Positions 1 to 9,056 of a DNA stretch of 10,439 nt are shown one piece after another. Origin of the DNA: an uncultured Rhodospirillaceae bacterium (GTDB lineage Bacteria; Pseudomonadota; Alphaproteobacteria; Rhodospirillales; Casp-alpha2). A program made the position numbers and the translations under genes. Each line of letters begins with the position of its first letter. Position 1 is the stretch's first letter. The notes under the pieces are model-generated. The model was not told the DNA's origin. It made no database searches and worked only from the letters and a program-made list of their open reading frames with translations. The stretch covers positions 1 through 10,439 of the forward strand of contig CAJWVP010000073.1 in the NCBI GenBank assembly GCA_913048145.1. The letters are read 5' to 3'.

Positions 1-1
1 G

Positions 2-259
2 TTCAAGGTGGACGCCCGCCGAAACAAGCTTCTCGGGCAATGGCTGGCTGAGGCGTTCGGCATGGGCCCGGCGGAAACCAAAGAGTACGCCAAGGCCGTG
101 GTCATCGCCGACCTGGATGAGCCGGGTATCGAAGATGTTATGCGCAAGGTCATGGCCGATATCGGCGAGCGTGGCACCAATATCACCGAAGACCAGGTGC
201 GGGCAAAGATTTCCGAACTGAACGGTGTCGCGGTCCAGCAACTTCGCGAAGAGGGCTGA
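2..259 (+). CDS. ATP synthase F1 inhibitor zeta subunit (DUF1476), 5'-truncated by the window edge
   Basis: The visible 85 codons match the DUF1476 family, whose characterised member is the zeta subunit that inhibits ATP hydrolysis by the F1-ATPase of alphaproteobacteria such as Paracoccus. The reading frame is open to the first bases of the window. The family is usually a little over 100 residues, so about 20 N-terminal residues, including the inhibitory N-terminal segment, lie outside. The GTG at position 8 falls inside the conserved FKxxARRNKLLG block and is therefore not the start. Visible hallmarks are the ARRNKLLGQW segment at the left end, the block AKAVVIADLDEPG with its acidic tail, and a helical C-terminus ending in LREEG. 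The protein acts in the cytoplasm at the membrane-bound ATP synthase. A short hairpin overlaps the stop codon and may terminate the transcript. The assignment is from remembered family patterns, and confidence is high. Confidence 0.88.
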   Translation, partial: FKVDARRNKLLGQWLAEAFGMGPAETKEYAKAVVIADLDEPGIEDVMRKVMADIGERGTNITEDQVRAKISELNGVAVQQLREEG

Positions 260-271
260 GGCCCTCCTTTC
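251..271 (+). terminator. Possible weak terminator hairpin at the end of the zeta-subunit gene
   Basis: GAGGGC (251-256) pairs with GCCCTC (261-266) around a four-base loop that contains the TGA stop codon. It is followed by CTTTCT, a short pyrimidine-rich run rather than a proper T tract. The position fits a terminator, but the six-pair stem and weak tail leave real doubt. Confidence 0.35.
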
Positions 272-455
272 TAAGCCGATTTCCCGGCAAGTTCGATCTT
301 GAGCTATGCAAACGGCCGGACCAGCGACCGCATCACGGCAAGGATTATCGGGGGGCGTTTCATTTCCTGATGGACCAAGATCCATAGGGTCTAGGTGATG
401 GTCTCGGGCGGGAAATGTTGGAGATGGATGAGGTTGACCACGCCTAGGGGGGCGT
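271..455 (-). pseudogene. Probable C-terminal remnant of a LysR-type transcriptional regulator
   Basis: Reading the minus strand in one frame from about 455 down to 271 gives a peptide that resembles the last 55-60 residues of LysR-family substrate-binding domains. It has a GVVNLIHLQHFPPE stretch, then LWILVHQEMKR (family pattern LWLLVHxDLRR), then AVMRSLVRPFA (pattern RAVMDFLxxxFA), then LKIELAG. The frame carries TAG codons at 393-391 and 306-304 and ends at TAG 273-271. No start codon, DNA-binding domain or upstream part is present, because purB begins its stop codon immediately next to it. I infer a dead fragment left after deletion of the rest of the gene. The same stretch has no plausible plus-strand gene. 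The match is short and made by eye, so it could be chance. Confidence 0.48.
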
Positions 456-460
456 TTGGC

Positions 461-1855
461 CTAGGCCTTGCCGAAAACCCGCTGGAAGATCGTGTCCACG
501 TGTTTGGTGTGATAGGCTACCGGATCAACGTTGAACAATTCATCCAGGTCGGCCTCGCTGAGCACGCCTGTCAGATCATCATCCCGCGACAAGAAAAACA
601 TGAGCCGGTTGCCGCGTCCGGCCGCTTCCCGATCTTCGTCCGTCAGCTCAATGGTGGCGTCCGGGTTGTCGGGGTCGATGCCAAAACTGCGCCAGACCTT
701 CATGGCATTGCGTTGCACGATCTTATAGCCCTCTTCGCGGCTGAAACCACGCTGCGTAAGCGCTAGCAGTATGCGTTGCGAATCGTGGATGCCGCCGAAC
801 TTGTTTAGGTGCTCGAGCATGTTGTTCGGATAGACCACCAACTTTTCGATCACCTCCGCAATCCGGTTTAGGGCGAAATCGAGGGTCACCGTGGCGTCCG
901 GGCCGATCATGCGCTCCACTGATGAATGCGAGATGTCCCGTTCATGCCAAAGCGCCACATTTTCTAGCGCTGGCACCACGCTCATGCGGACGATCCGGGC
1001 TAGGCCGGTCAGGTTCTCGGTCAGGATTGGGTTGCGCTTGTGCGGCATTGCCGATGAGCCTTTTTGTCCCGGCGCGAAGTACTCCTGGGCCTCGCGGACT
1101 TCGGTCCGCTGCAGGTGCCGAATTTCTATCGCCAACCGCTCTAGGGCTGAAGCCGTGATAGCCATGGCTGCGAAGAAGGCGGCGTGCCGGTCACGGGGAA
1201 TAACCTGCGTGGACACGGGTTCTGGGATCAGACCCATTTTCTCGGCGACGTGGGCTTCGACGCTGGGGTCGATATTAGCGAAGGTGCCCACCGCGCCAGA
1301 AATTGCGCAGGTAGCGATCTCCTTGCGGGCGACCTCAAGACGTTGGTGGCAGCGGGCGAATTCAGCGTAGTGTCCGGACAGTTTGACCCCGAACGTCGTC
1401 GGTTCGGCGTGGATGCCGTGACTGCGGCCGATACATGGCGTGAGCTTGAACTCCCGAGCCCGCAATTCTAGTGCCGCCAGTACCTTGTTCACGTCCGTCA
1501 ACAGAAGGTCTACCGCCTGGCTCATCTGCACGGCCAGGCAGGTGTCCAGCACATCCGAGGAGGTCATGCCCTGGTGGACGAAACGCGCCTCCTCACCCAC
1601 TTGTTCGGCCAATTCAGTGAGAAAGGCAATGACATCATGACGGGTTTCCCGTTCGATCTCGTCAATGCGCTGGATGCGCTGATCCGTATAGGGAATATTG
1701 CCGTGTTCCCACACCGCCTTGGCGGCCTCCGCCGGTATCACCCCCAGCTTGGCCTGCGCGTCGCAAGCGTGCGCTTCGATCTCGAACCAAATGCGGAACT
1801 TATTTGCAGGTTCCCAGATGGCGGCCATCTCGGGGCGAGAATAACGGGGGATCAT
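461..1855 (-). CDS. purB: Adenylosuccinate lyase
   Basis: PurB is a cytoplasmic homotetramer of the fumarase/aspartase superfamily. It removes fumarate from SAICAR in purine synthesis and from adenylosuccinate to give AMP. The 464-residue protein is slightly longer than many bacterial PurBs. It carries the family signature GSSAMPHKRNP at residues 266-276 (the mobile catalytic-serine loop), a histidine in the TRHDV motif at residue 73, the GRSHGIHAEPTTFG block at 143-156 containing the likely catalytic His146, and the C-terminal KHVDTIFQRVF segment. The frame is open a further 50 codons upstream, but the ATG at 1855 begins the conserved MIPRYSRPEM sequence and has a GGGAG six bases before it, so I chose it. 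A sigma-70-like promoter lies about 55 bp upstream. The stop codon sits in the palindrome GGCCTAGGCC. No partner gene is adjacent on this strand. Confidence 0.96.
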   Translation of the reverse strand: MIPRYSRPEMAAIWEPANKFRIWFEIEAHACDAQAKLGVIPAEAAKAVWEHGNIPYTDQRIQRIDEIERETRHDVIAFLTELAEQVGEEARFVHQGMTSSDVLDTCLAVQMSQAVDLLLTDVNKVLAALELRAREFKLTPCIGRSHGIHAEPTTFGVKLSGHYAEFARCHQRLEVARKEIATCAISGAVGTFANIDPSVEAHVAEKMGLIPEPVSTQVIPRDRHAAFFAAMAITASALERLAIEIRHLQRTEVREAQEYFAPGQKGSSAMPHKRNPILTENLTGLARIVRMSVVPALENVALWHERDISHSSVERMIGPDATVTLDFALNRIAEVIEKLVVYPNNMLEHLNKFGGIHDSQRILLALTQRGFSREEGYKIVQRNAMKVWRSFGIDPDNPDATIELTDEDREAAGRGNRLMFFLSRDDDLTGVLSEADLDELFNVDPVAYHTKHVDTIFQRVFGKA

Positions 1856-1911
1856 GGCGGGCTCCCAATCGCAGAAAAATGACGTCACGGTGTGCCTAAG
1901 CGGCGATACGT

Positions 1912-1940
1912 GGTATATTCCTGCGAACCGGTGAAGTAAA
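1912..1940 (-). promoter_or_regulatory. Candidate sigma-70 promoter of purB
   Basis: On the minus strand TTTACT (1940-1935) and TATACC (1917-1912) are separated by 17 bp, each matching four of six consensus bases. Transcription would begin near 1905, giving a leader of about 50 bases that contains the palindrome TGACGTCA (1880-1887). The spacing and position are good. The match is moderate and made by eye. Confidence 0.45.
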
Positions 1941-1961
1941 CCGCTGGACCACGATCTACTG

Positions 1962-1975
1962 GGCTCCGAGGAGCC
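1962..1975 (+). promoter_or_regulatory. Hairpin enclosing the only Shine-Dalgarno-like site before the amidase gene
   Basis: GGCTC (1962-1966) pairs with GAGCC (1971-1975) around the loop CGAG. The purine-rich GAGGAG (1968-1973) lies in the loop and 3' arm, so the structure could mask ribosome binding. The site is 15 bases from the chosen ATG, which weakens the idea that it is used. This is inference from base pairing only. Confidence 0.25.
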
Positions 1976-1988
1976 GTAGATAGACCTA

Positions 1989-2993
1989 ATGGTGAACACG
2001 CCCATGGTGGACCTGCCGGAGATTCCGCATCACCACATGATCGGCTTGGCGCCAGTCGCGCTGGTCCAGGCGGATTCGGAACGCTTCCGCGCGGTCATGG
2101 CGGCCGGCACAGACCACTACGGACAGCGAGCGCTGGCTGTGGGCGATGCGATCTCCCGTCGCTGGCTTGCGGCGGGCGCCAATCCCTATGCTGCGGAAAT
2201 TGAGGCGATCGCGGCTGTTGCTGGGACGCCGGGCGCTTTTCTGTTGAACCTCTCCTACGAATGGACGTGCACCACTAGTGCCACGGCCGATCCGTCTGGG
2301 ACAGGAAATCGAATGCTCCGGACGTTGGATTGGCCGTTGCGGGGATTGGGCAGAAACGTCGTCGTGGCGACCATGGAAGGGGCGGCGGGGATCTATAAGA
2401 ATGTCACCTGGCCCGGGTTCGCGGGTGTCGCCACGGCCATGGCCCCGGGTCGATTTTCAGGGGCCATCAACCAACCGCCCATGCGCAAGTGGAGCCCATC
2501 GTGCTGGTTGGATTGGGGAATCAATCGCTGCCGCTTGTGGCGACGACGCGCCTTGCCGCCCGTGCATGTGTTACGCCAGGTTTTCGACACCTGCCGAACC
2601 TACGCGGAAGCGAAGAAGGCCCTGAGCGAGACGCCCCTGGCCATGCCGGCTTTCTTCACACTTTCGGGGACCGAACCGGGCGAAGGGTGCGTTATTGAGC
2701 GTGAAGAGGAGGCGGCTCACGTGCGAGAGGCGCCCGCCAGCGTGGCCAATCATTGGATCGCGGCCGATATCCCCGGCCGGTATCGCGGTATCGACAGCCT
2801 TGGCCGGTTCAAGCTCATGGAATCCTTGCGTGATGCTGTGCCGGACGACTTTTCCTGGGTGCGGTCCCCGATCCTCAACGAAACCACGCGTCTGGCCGTG
2901 GTCGCTAATGCGAAACTGGACATGCTAATCGTTCAGGGCTGGGAGGCGGACGGCCCTGCGACGCAAATCTTCCGGTATGGTGTTCCCGCCTGA
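1989..2993 (+). CDS. Acid-ceramidase/C45-like N-terminal nucleophile acyl amidase, function unproven
   Basis: This 334-residue protein resembles the Ntn-hydrolase group that includes acid ceramidase, N-acylethanolamine acid amidase and the penicillin acyltransferase (C45) family. Such enzymes cleave themselves before a cysteine, which then acts as nucleophile on an amide bond. Here that residue would be Cys94 in the segment LNLSYEWTCTTSA. It is followed by RTLDW at 111-115, corresponding to the family's RNxD, then a hydrophobic strand region with NVTWPGFAGV (138-147), an NQPPM motif at 161-165, an ANHW motif at 253-256 and LNETTRL at 296-302. There is no signal peptide or membrane segment, suggesting a cytoplasmic enzyme. 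An in-frame TAG at 1977-1979 limits the start to the ATG at 1989 or later. The nearest GAGGAG (1968-1973) is 15 bases upstream, which is too far for comfort, and ATG 2004 is an alternative. The natural substrate is unknown. A plus-strand thioesterase follows after 99 bp. Confidence 0.75.
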   Translation: MVNTPMVDLPEIPHHHMIGLAPVALVQADSERFRAVMAAGTDHYGQRALAVGDAISRRWLAAGANPYAAEIEAIAAVAGTPGAFLLNLSYEWTCTTSATADPSGTGNRMLRTLDWPLRGLGRNVVVATMEGAAGIYKNVTWPGFAGVATAMAPGRFSGAINQPPMRKWSPSCWLDWGINRCRLWRRRALPPVHVLRQVFDTCRTYAEAKKALSETPLAMPAFFTLSGTEPGEGCVIEREEEAAHVREAPASVANHWIAADIPGRYRGIDSLGRFKLMESLRDAVPDDFSWVRSPILNETTRLAVVANAKLDMLIVQGWEADGPATQIFRYGVPA

Positions 2994-3092
2994 TTCTGAA
3001 ACGCTGGACCCGGGTTCCGTTTGAACGACGGTTCCGGTTCATGTTCAATGCGGATGCCTGGACTTAGAAATTTTGGTGGGGACAAGCTCAGA

Positions 3093-3512
3093 ATGCCGAA
3101 GAATAAGATGAGCCGTGAGGAATTGGCCGAACGCGTCGTCGTTGCGCCGTTCCATCAGTGGCTGGGGTTGGAATTGACCAACATGGACGAAAAGGGGATC
3201 GAACTGACGGTTCCCTGGCGCGAGGAATTCGTCGTTAACGTGGAATTGGGGTACACGCACGGCGGTGTCCTGGCGACACTGATCGATGTGGCTGCGGACT
3301 ACGCCATCGCGGCCAAGTTGGGCCGGCCGGTGCCCACCATCGACATGCGCGTCGACTATCACCGTCCCGCCTTTCAAGGGAACTTGATCGTCAAAGCGCA
3401 GGCTTTGAAGCTGGGTGGGAATTTCTGTACCGGCGAGGCGCAGGTTTATGATGAGAAGGGCAAGCTCCTGGCCAGCGGCCGAGGGGTTTATCTGTCCGTG
3501 CCCTTGGGGTGA
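3093..3512 (+). CDS. PaaI-like hot-dog fold acyl-CoA thioesterase
   Basis: This 139-residue protein fits the hot-dog PaaI/YdiI-type thioesterases, which hydrolyse acyl- or aroyl-CoA thioesters in the cytoplasm, usually as dimers of dimers. It shows the characteristic central helix sequence YTHGGVLATLIDVAADYA at residues 54-71, with HGG at 56-58 and the expected acidic catalytic residue Asp65. A beta-strand pattern follows (IDMRVDYHRPAF, 83-94), then GEAQVYDEKGKLLASGRGVY near the C-terminus. The frame is open further upstream to a TTG at 3021, but that extension has no family-like sequence. ATG 3093 gives the normal family length and has a G-rich run (GGTGGGG) about 12 bases before it; ATG 3108 is an alternative. 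The next gene starts 37 bp downstream on the same strand with a strong ribosome site, suggesting co-transcription. The substrate cannot be read from the sequence. Confidence 0.82.
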   Translation: MPKNKMSREELAERVVVAPFHQWLGLELTNMDEKGIELTVPWREEFVVNVELGYTHGGVLATLIDVAADYAIAAKLGRPVPTIDMRVDYHRPAFQGNLIVKAQALKLGGNFCTGEAQVYDEKGKLLASGRGVYLSVPLG

Positions 3513-3549
3513 CCTTGGGGTTGATCAGGCTCAAGAAGGAGAACAAGGA

Positions 3550-4557
3550 ATGAGAGCTGTCGTCCTTTATGAACACGGGGGCATGGCCAACTTCATCTAT
3601 GAAGAGAACTACCGTGACCCGGAATGCGGATCCGATGACGTCATCGTCGCCGTCAAAGCCTGTTCCTTAAACTACCACGACCTGTTTACCCGTAACGGCA
3701 TGCCGGGGATCACGCTCGATCTGCCGCGCATCTGCGGATTGGACGCCGCTGGTAACATCGCTGAGGTCGGCGCGAACGTCACCGACTGGAAGGTTGGTGA
3801 CCGGGTGCTCATTGACCCACGCGACCGTCAGGGTGCAGGTTTGTTCGGCGAAACGGTGGATGGCGGGTTGGCCGAATACGCCCGGGTTCCGGCCCATCAG
3901 CTCGTCCCAATACCAGAAAACGTCGGCTTCGCAGAGGCCGCCAGCCTGCCTGTCGCCTATGGCACGGCGCATCGCATGATGGTCACCCGCGGCGAGGTGA
4001 CGGCCGACGACAAGGTGCTGATCCTGGGCGCCAGCGGCGGCGTTGGAACGGGCGCGCTCTTGTTGGCGAAGATTATTGGCGCCGAAGTGGTTGCTTGCGG
4101 TTCCTCGCAAGCGAAACTGGATGCCCTGACGGAGATGGGCGCCGACCACGTGATCGATTACACGGAAGTGGATTTCGTGAAAGAGATCTGGAAGCTTTAT
4201 GAGAAACCGCACCGGCGTAAGGAAGCTGGCGGTGTGACCGTCGCCGTGAACTTCACGGGTGGGGATACCTGGGTGAAGTCCATGAAATGCCTGCGCCGGG
4301 GCGGTCGGCTTCTGACCTGTGGAGCAACGGCGGGCTATGACCCGGCGACCGATCTTCGCTATGTCTGGAGCTTCGAGTTTGATATCCGGGGCTCCAACAG
4401 TTGGGAGCCGGAGGATTTGACCGCGCTTCTTGATATGATCAGCACGGGTGAGCTACAGGTGCCCATTCATCACACCTACCCGTTAACGGAGGCGCAAGAG
4501 GCGCTCAGGGTCATTGAGGAACGAGAGGTCATCGGGAAGGTGATTGTTGCGCCGTGA
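3550..4557 (+). CDS. Zinc-independent MDR-family alcohol dehydrogenase / quinone oxidoreductase-like protein
   Basis: This 335-residue enzyme belongs to the medium-chain dehydrogenase/reductase superfamily. It has the N-terminal GroES-like domain (NYHDL at 41-45, GLDAAGNIAEVG at 63-74, KVGDRV at 81-86) and a Rossmann cofactor domain with the glycine motif GASGGVG at 160-166. A C-terminal strand, GKVIVAP, closes the fold. Aspartate replaces the glutamate of the zinc-dependent GHE motif, and the four-cysteine structural zinc loop is absent. It therefore resembles quinone oxidoreductase or enoyl reductase-like, probably NADPH-using, members. The substrate is unknown. The start at 3550 is supported by AAGGAG eight bases upstream. 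The frame is open upstream to 3415 but overlaps the thioesterase gene and lacks family sequence. The gene follows the thioesterase by 37 bp and is probably in its operon. Its stop codon overlaps the first alignable codons of a sulfotransferase remnant. Confidence 0.87.
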   Translation: MRAVVLYEHGGMANFIYEENYRDPECGSDDVIVAVKACSLNYHDLFTRNGMPGITLDLPRICGLDAAGNIAEVGANVTDWKVGDRVLIDPRDRQGAGLFGETVDGGLAEYARVPAHQLVPIPENVGFAEAASLPVAYGTAHRMMVTRGEVTADDKVLILGASGGVGTGALLLAKIIGAEVVACGSSQAKLDALTEMGADHVIDYTEVDFVKEIWKLYEKPHRRKEAGGVTVAVNFTGGDTWVKSMKCLRRGGRLLTCGATAGYDPATDLRYVWSFEFDIRGSNSWEPEDLTALLDMISTGELQVPIHHTYPLTEAQEALRVIEEREVIGKVIVAP

Positions 4558-4951
4558 TCCACTGCCACCGCGACGTCGCCTTGCCCTGCTTTTTTAACTT
4601 CTCGAACAACCATCCCTGGTCAACCCGGTTTTAGGATATCACTCGATACATCGAGAGTTACCGCCGTCTGATGGCGCATCGACGGAATGTCTTGCCGATA
4701 GCGATGAGCGACGTCGATTGCGAAGACATCGTCGCGGACTTGGGATCTGAAAGCCGGCGCATGATTAGTCATCTCGGCATATGGTGGAATGCCACATGCC
4801 TGAAGTTTTATGAAACGGTCTAGGCTGTATCCACCAGGGCATGGGTGCCGGTAAGGCAGCCTGTCTGCGACAAGGCGGTGGGTGTTGCCGGAGCTATGAA
4901 CAGTGGCAAACACCGTTCAGCGCAAGTCTGATCAGCGATGAGGCGCCCTAA
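4554..4951 (+). pseudogene. Decayed C-terminal part of a sulfotransferase (TPR-associated/Sulfotransfer_3-like)
   Basis: One plus-strand frame from 4554 reads like the C-terminal third of the bacterial sulfotransferases often fused to TPR repeats. It gives IHCHRD (family IHCRRDP), FFNFSNNHPWS, ITRYIESYRRLMAHRRNVLP, VDCEDIVADLGSESRRM (family VxYEDLVADxExxxRRL), a W-x-x-x-CLKFYET block and VRQPV. The frame is broken by TAG at 4632-4634, where the family commonly has Glu, and by TAG at 4821-4823, in place of the usual basic residue before AV. Near 4884-4888 one base appears lost. The match resumes in the next frame as RSYEQWQTPFSASL and ends at TAA 4949-4951. The region around the 3'-phosphate-binding loop seems shortened by about four residues. 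The N-terminal PAPS-binding half is absent. It ends four bases before the SDR stop codon, which faces it from the other strand. The family call is from memory without alignment, but the agreement spans about 130 residues. Confidence 0.72.
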
Positions 4952-4955
4952 TAAC

Positions 4956-5714
4956 CTATCCGCGTCCCACGAAGGGCATCTGGGTTGCCATGATGGTGAT
5001 GAACTGGACGTTGGTCTCTAACGGCAGACTGGCCATGTGAACCACCGCATTGGCCACTTCGTCGGCTTGCATCATGGGCTCGATGGCGATATCGCCCCGC
5101 GCCTGCTTGACACCTTCGGCCATGCGCGCCGCCATTTTGGTAATGGCGTTGCCGATGTCGATCTGGCCTACCGCGATGTTGTGCTGCCGTCCGTCCAGCG
5201 AGAGCGTCTTGGTAAGGCCAGTGATGGCGTGCTTGGTGGCCGTATAGGGCGCAGAATCGGGCCGTGGCACATGCGCTGAGATTGATCCGTTGTTAATGAT
5301 GCGCCCGCCCTGAGGGTCTTGGTTCTTCATCACTCGGAAAGCTTCCCGGGCGCAGAGGAAGGAGCCTGTGAGGTTTACGTCGACGACTAGTTGCCACTGG
5401 TCGGCCGTCAGTTCCTCGAAGGGGACGCCCGGCGCGTTGGCGCCGGCATTATTGAATAGCAGATCAAGCCGCCCGAAGGTCTCGCAGGTCTTCGCAAACA
5501 GGGCCGCGACCTGGGTTTCATCAGTGACGTCCGTCGCGACGGCTAGGCCTTCGCCCGGAACCTCACCGGCCATGGAGATGGTCTCTACCAGCGCATCGGT
5601 CCGCCGACCGGCTAGTGCGACGTTGTAACCTGCGTTCAGGAGTGCGGTGGCGGTAGCGCGGCCGACACCGGACCCTGCACCAGTAACAATGGCGGTGTTG
5701 CCTTCTTTGGACAT
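4956..5714 (-). CDS. Short-chain dehydrogenase/reductase (classical SDR), likely last gene of the gcv operon
   Basis: This 252-residue protein is a classical SDR, a cytoplasmic NAD(P)(H)-dependent oxidoreductase of the Rossmann fold. Visible motifs are the cofactor loop TGAGSGVG at 11-18, GRR at 36-38 (basic residues after the second strand, suggesting NADPH preference), the DVTD at 62-65, NNAG at 88-91, and the catalytic set Asn114, Ser144 (or Ser146), Tyr157 and Lys161 in YTATK. There is no signal peptide. The substrate cannot be predicted; the tail, ITIMATQMPFVGRG, is unlike that of the fatty-acid FabG type. ATG 5714 has AGGGG seven bases upstream. The gap to the gcvP stop is 23 bp on the same strand, so it is probably translated from the glycine-cleavage transcript. 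I know of no required role for an SDR in glycine cleavage. No clear terminator follows it. Confidence 0.88.
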   Translation of the reverse strand: MSKEGNTAIVTGAGSGVGRATATALLNAGYNVALAGRRTDALVETISMAGEVPGEGLAVATDVTDETQVAALFAKTCETFGRLDLLFNNAGANAPGVPFEELTADQWQLVVDVNLTGSFLCAREAFRVMKNQDPQGGRIINNGSISAHVPRPDSAPYTATKHAITGLTKTLSLDGRQHNIAVGQIDIGNAITKMAARMAEGVKQARGDIAIEPMMQADEVANAVVHMASLPLETNVQFITIMATQMPFVGRG

Positions 5715-5737
5715 GTAACGCCCCTAATCCGTGATTG

Positions 5738-8623
<2,886 letters not shown>

Positions 8624-8662
8624 GGTGGACGCTCCGCAGATCAGATGTTGTCAGTTGATGTC

Positions 8663-9031
8663 CTAGTCGGTGATCAATTCATTGTAGGAGGCTTCGTCCA
8701 TCAAGCTATTCAGTTCGTCGGCATCGGACAGCTTGATCTTGAAGAACCAGCCGTTGCCGGTGGGGTCGGAATTAGCGAGACCTGGTTCCGCGTCAAGGGC
8801 TTCATTAACCTCGACGATTTTGCCGGACACAGGTGTGAACAGATCGCTCGCGGCTTTAACGGATTCGACGACGCCGGCCTCGCCGCCGGCCTCTAAAGTG
8901 CTACCGACTTCCGGCAGTTCAACGAAGACAATGTCCCCCAATTGGGATTGGGCGTGATTGGTGATTCCGACTGTGCCGGTGTCGTCATCGACGGAGATCC
9001 ACTCATGGTCTTTTGAATACTTGGTGGTCAT
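8663..9031 (-). CDS. gcvH: Glycine cleavage system H protein (lipoyl carrier)
   Basis: GcvH is the small soluble carrier whose lipoylated lysine shuttles the aminomethyl intermediate between GcvP, GcvT and the L-protein. The protein has 122 residues, normal for the family. It contains the N-terminal KYSKDHEWI motif (4-12), GITNHAQSQLGDIVFVELP (22-40) and the lipoylation site Lys59 in GVVESVKAASD (53-63), followed by SGKIVEVN (69-76) and the GWFFKIKL segment (94-101). The start ATG at 9031 has GGGAG nine bases upstream. The gene sits 25 bp after gcvT and 39 bp before gcvP in the standard T-H-P order. A lipoate-attaching enzyme must be supplied from elsewhere in the genome. Confidence 0.98.
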   Translation of the reverse strand: MTTKYSKDHEWISVDDDTGTVGITNHAQSQLGDIVFVELPEVGSTLEAGGEAGVVESVKAASDLFTPVSGKIVEVNEALDAEPGLANSDPTGNGWFFKIKLSDADELNSLMDEASYNELITD

Positions 9032-9056
9032 GGTGTTGGTCTCCCTAGAAGGTTAT

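Noticed and set aside
458..467. Palindrome GGCCTAGGCC over the purB stop codon, with a nearby ACGCC/GGCGT stem at 440-455, as a purB terminator
   Set aside because: The stem is five pairs with a six-base loop and no T run follows on the minus strand, so there is too little to call a terminator.
395..766. Plus-strand open frame overlapping the 3' end of purB
   Set aside because: It is antisense to conserved purB codons and has no family pattern. The other plus-strand frames across purB, gcvP and gcvT were dropped for the same reason.
1856..2005. Fifty-codon N-terminal extension of purB
   Set aside because: The extension has no PurB similarity, crosses the predicted promoter and overlaps the start of the divergent amidase gene. 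The ATG at 1855 has a good ribosome site and the conserved MIPRY start.
4632..4823. Reading the in-frame TAG codons of the sulfotransferase remnant as recoding (for example pyrrolysine)
   Set aside because: The remnant also has a frameshift, a shortened loop and no N-terminal half, which fits decay. Intact genes here (purB, gcvH, SDR) use TAG as a normal stop.
4620..4913. Minus-strand open frame of 97 codons between the MDR and SDR genes
   Set aside because: It has no recognisable family pattern or ribosome site, and it lies antisense to the sulfotransferase-like remnant, which explains the sequence much better.
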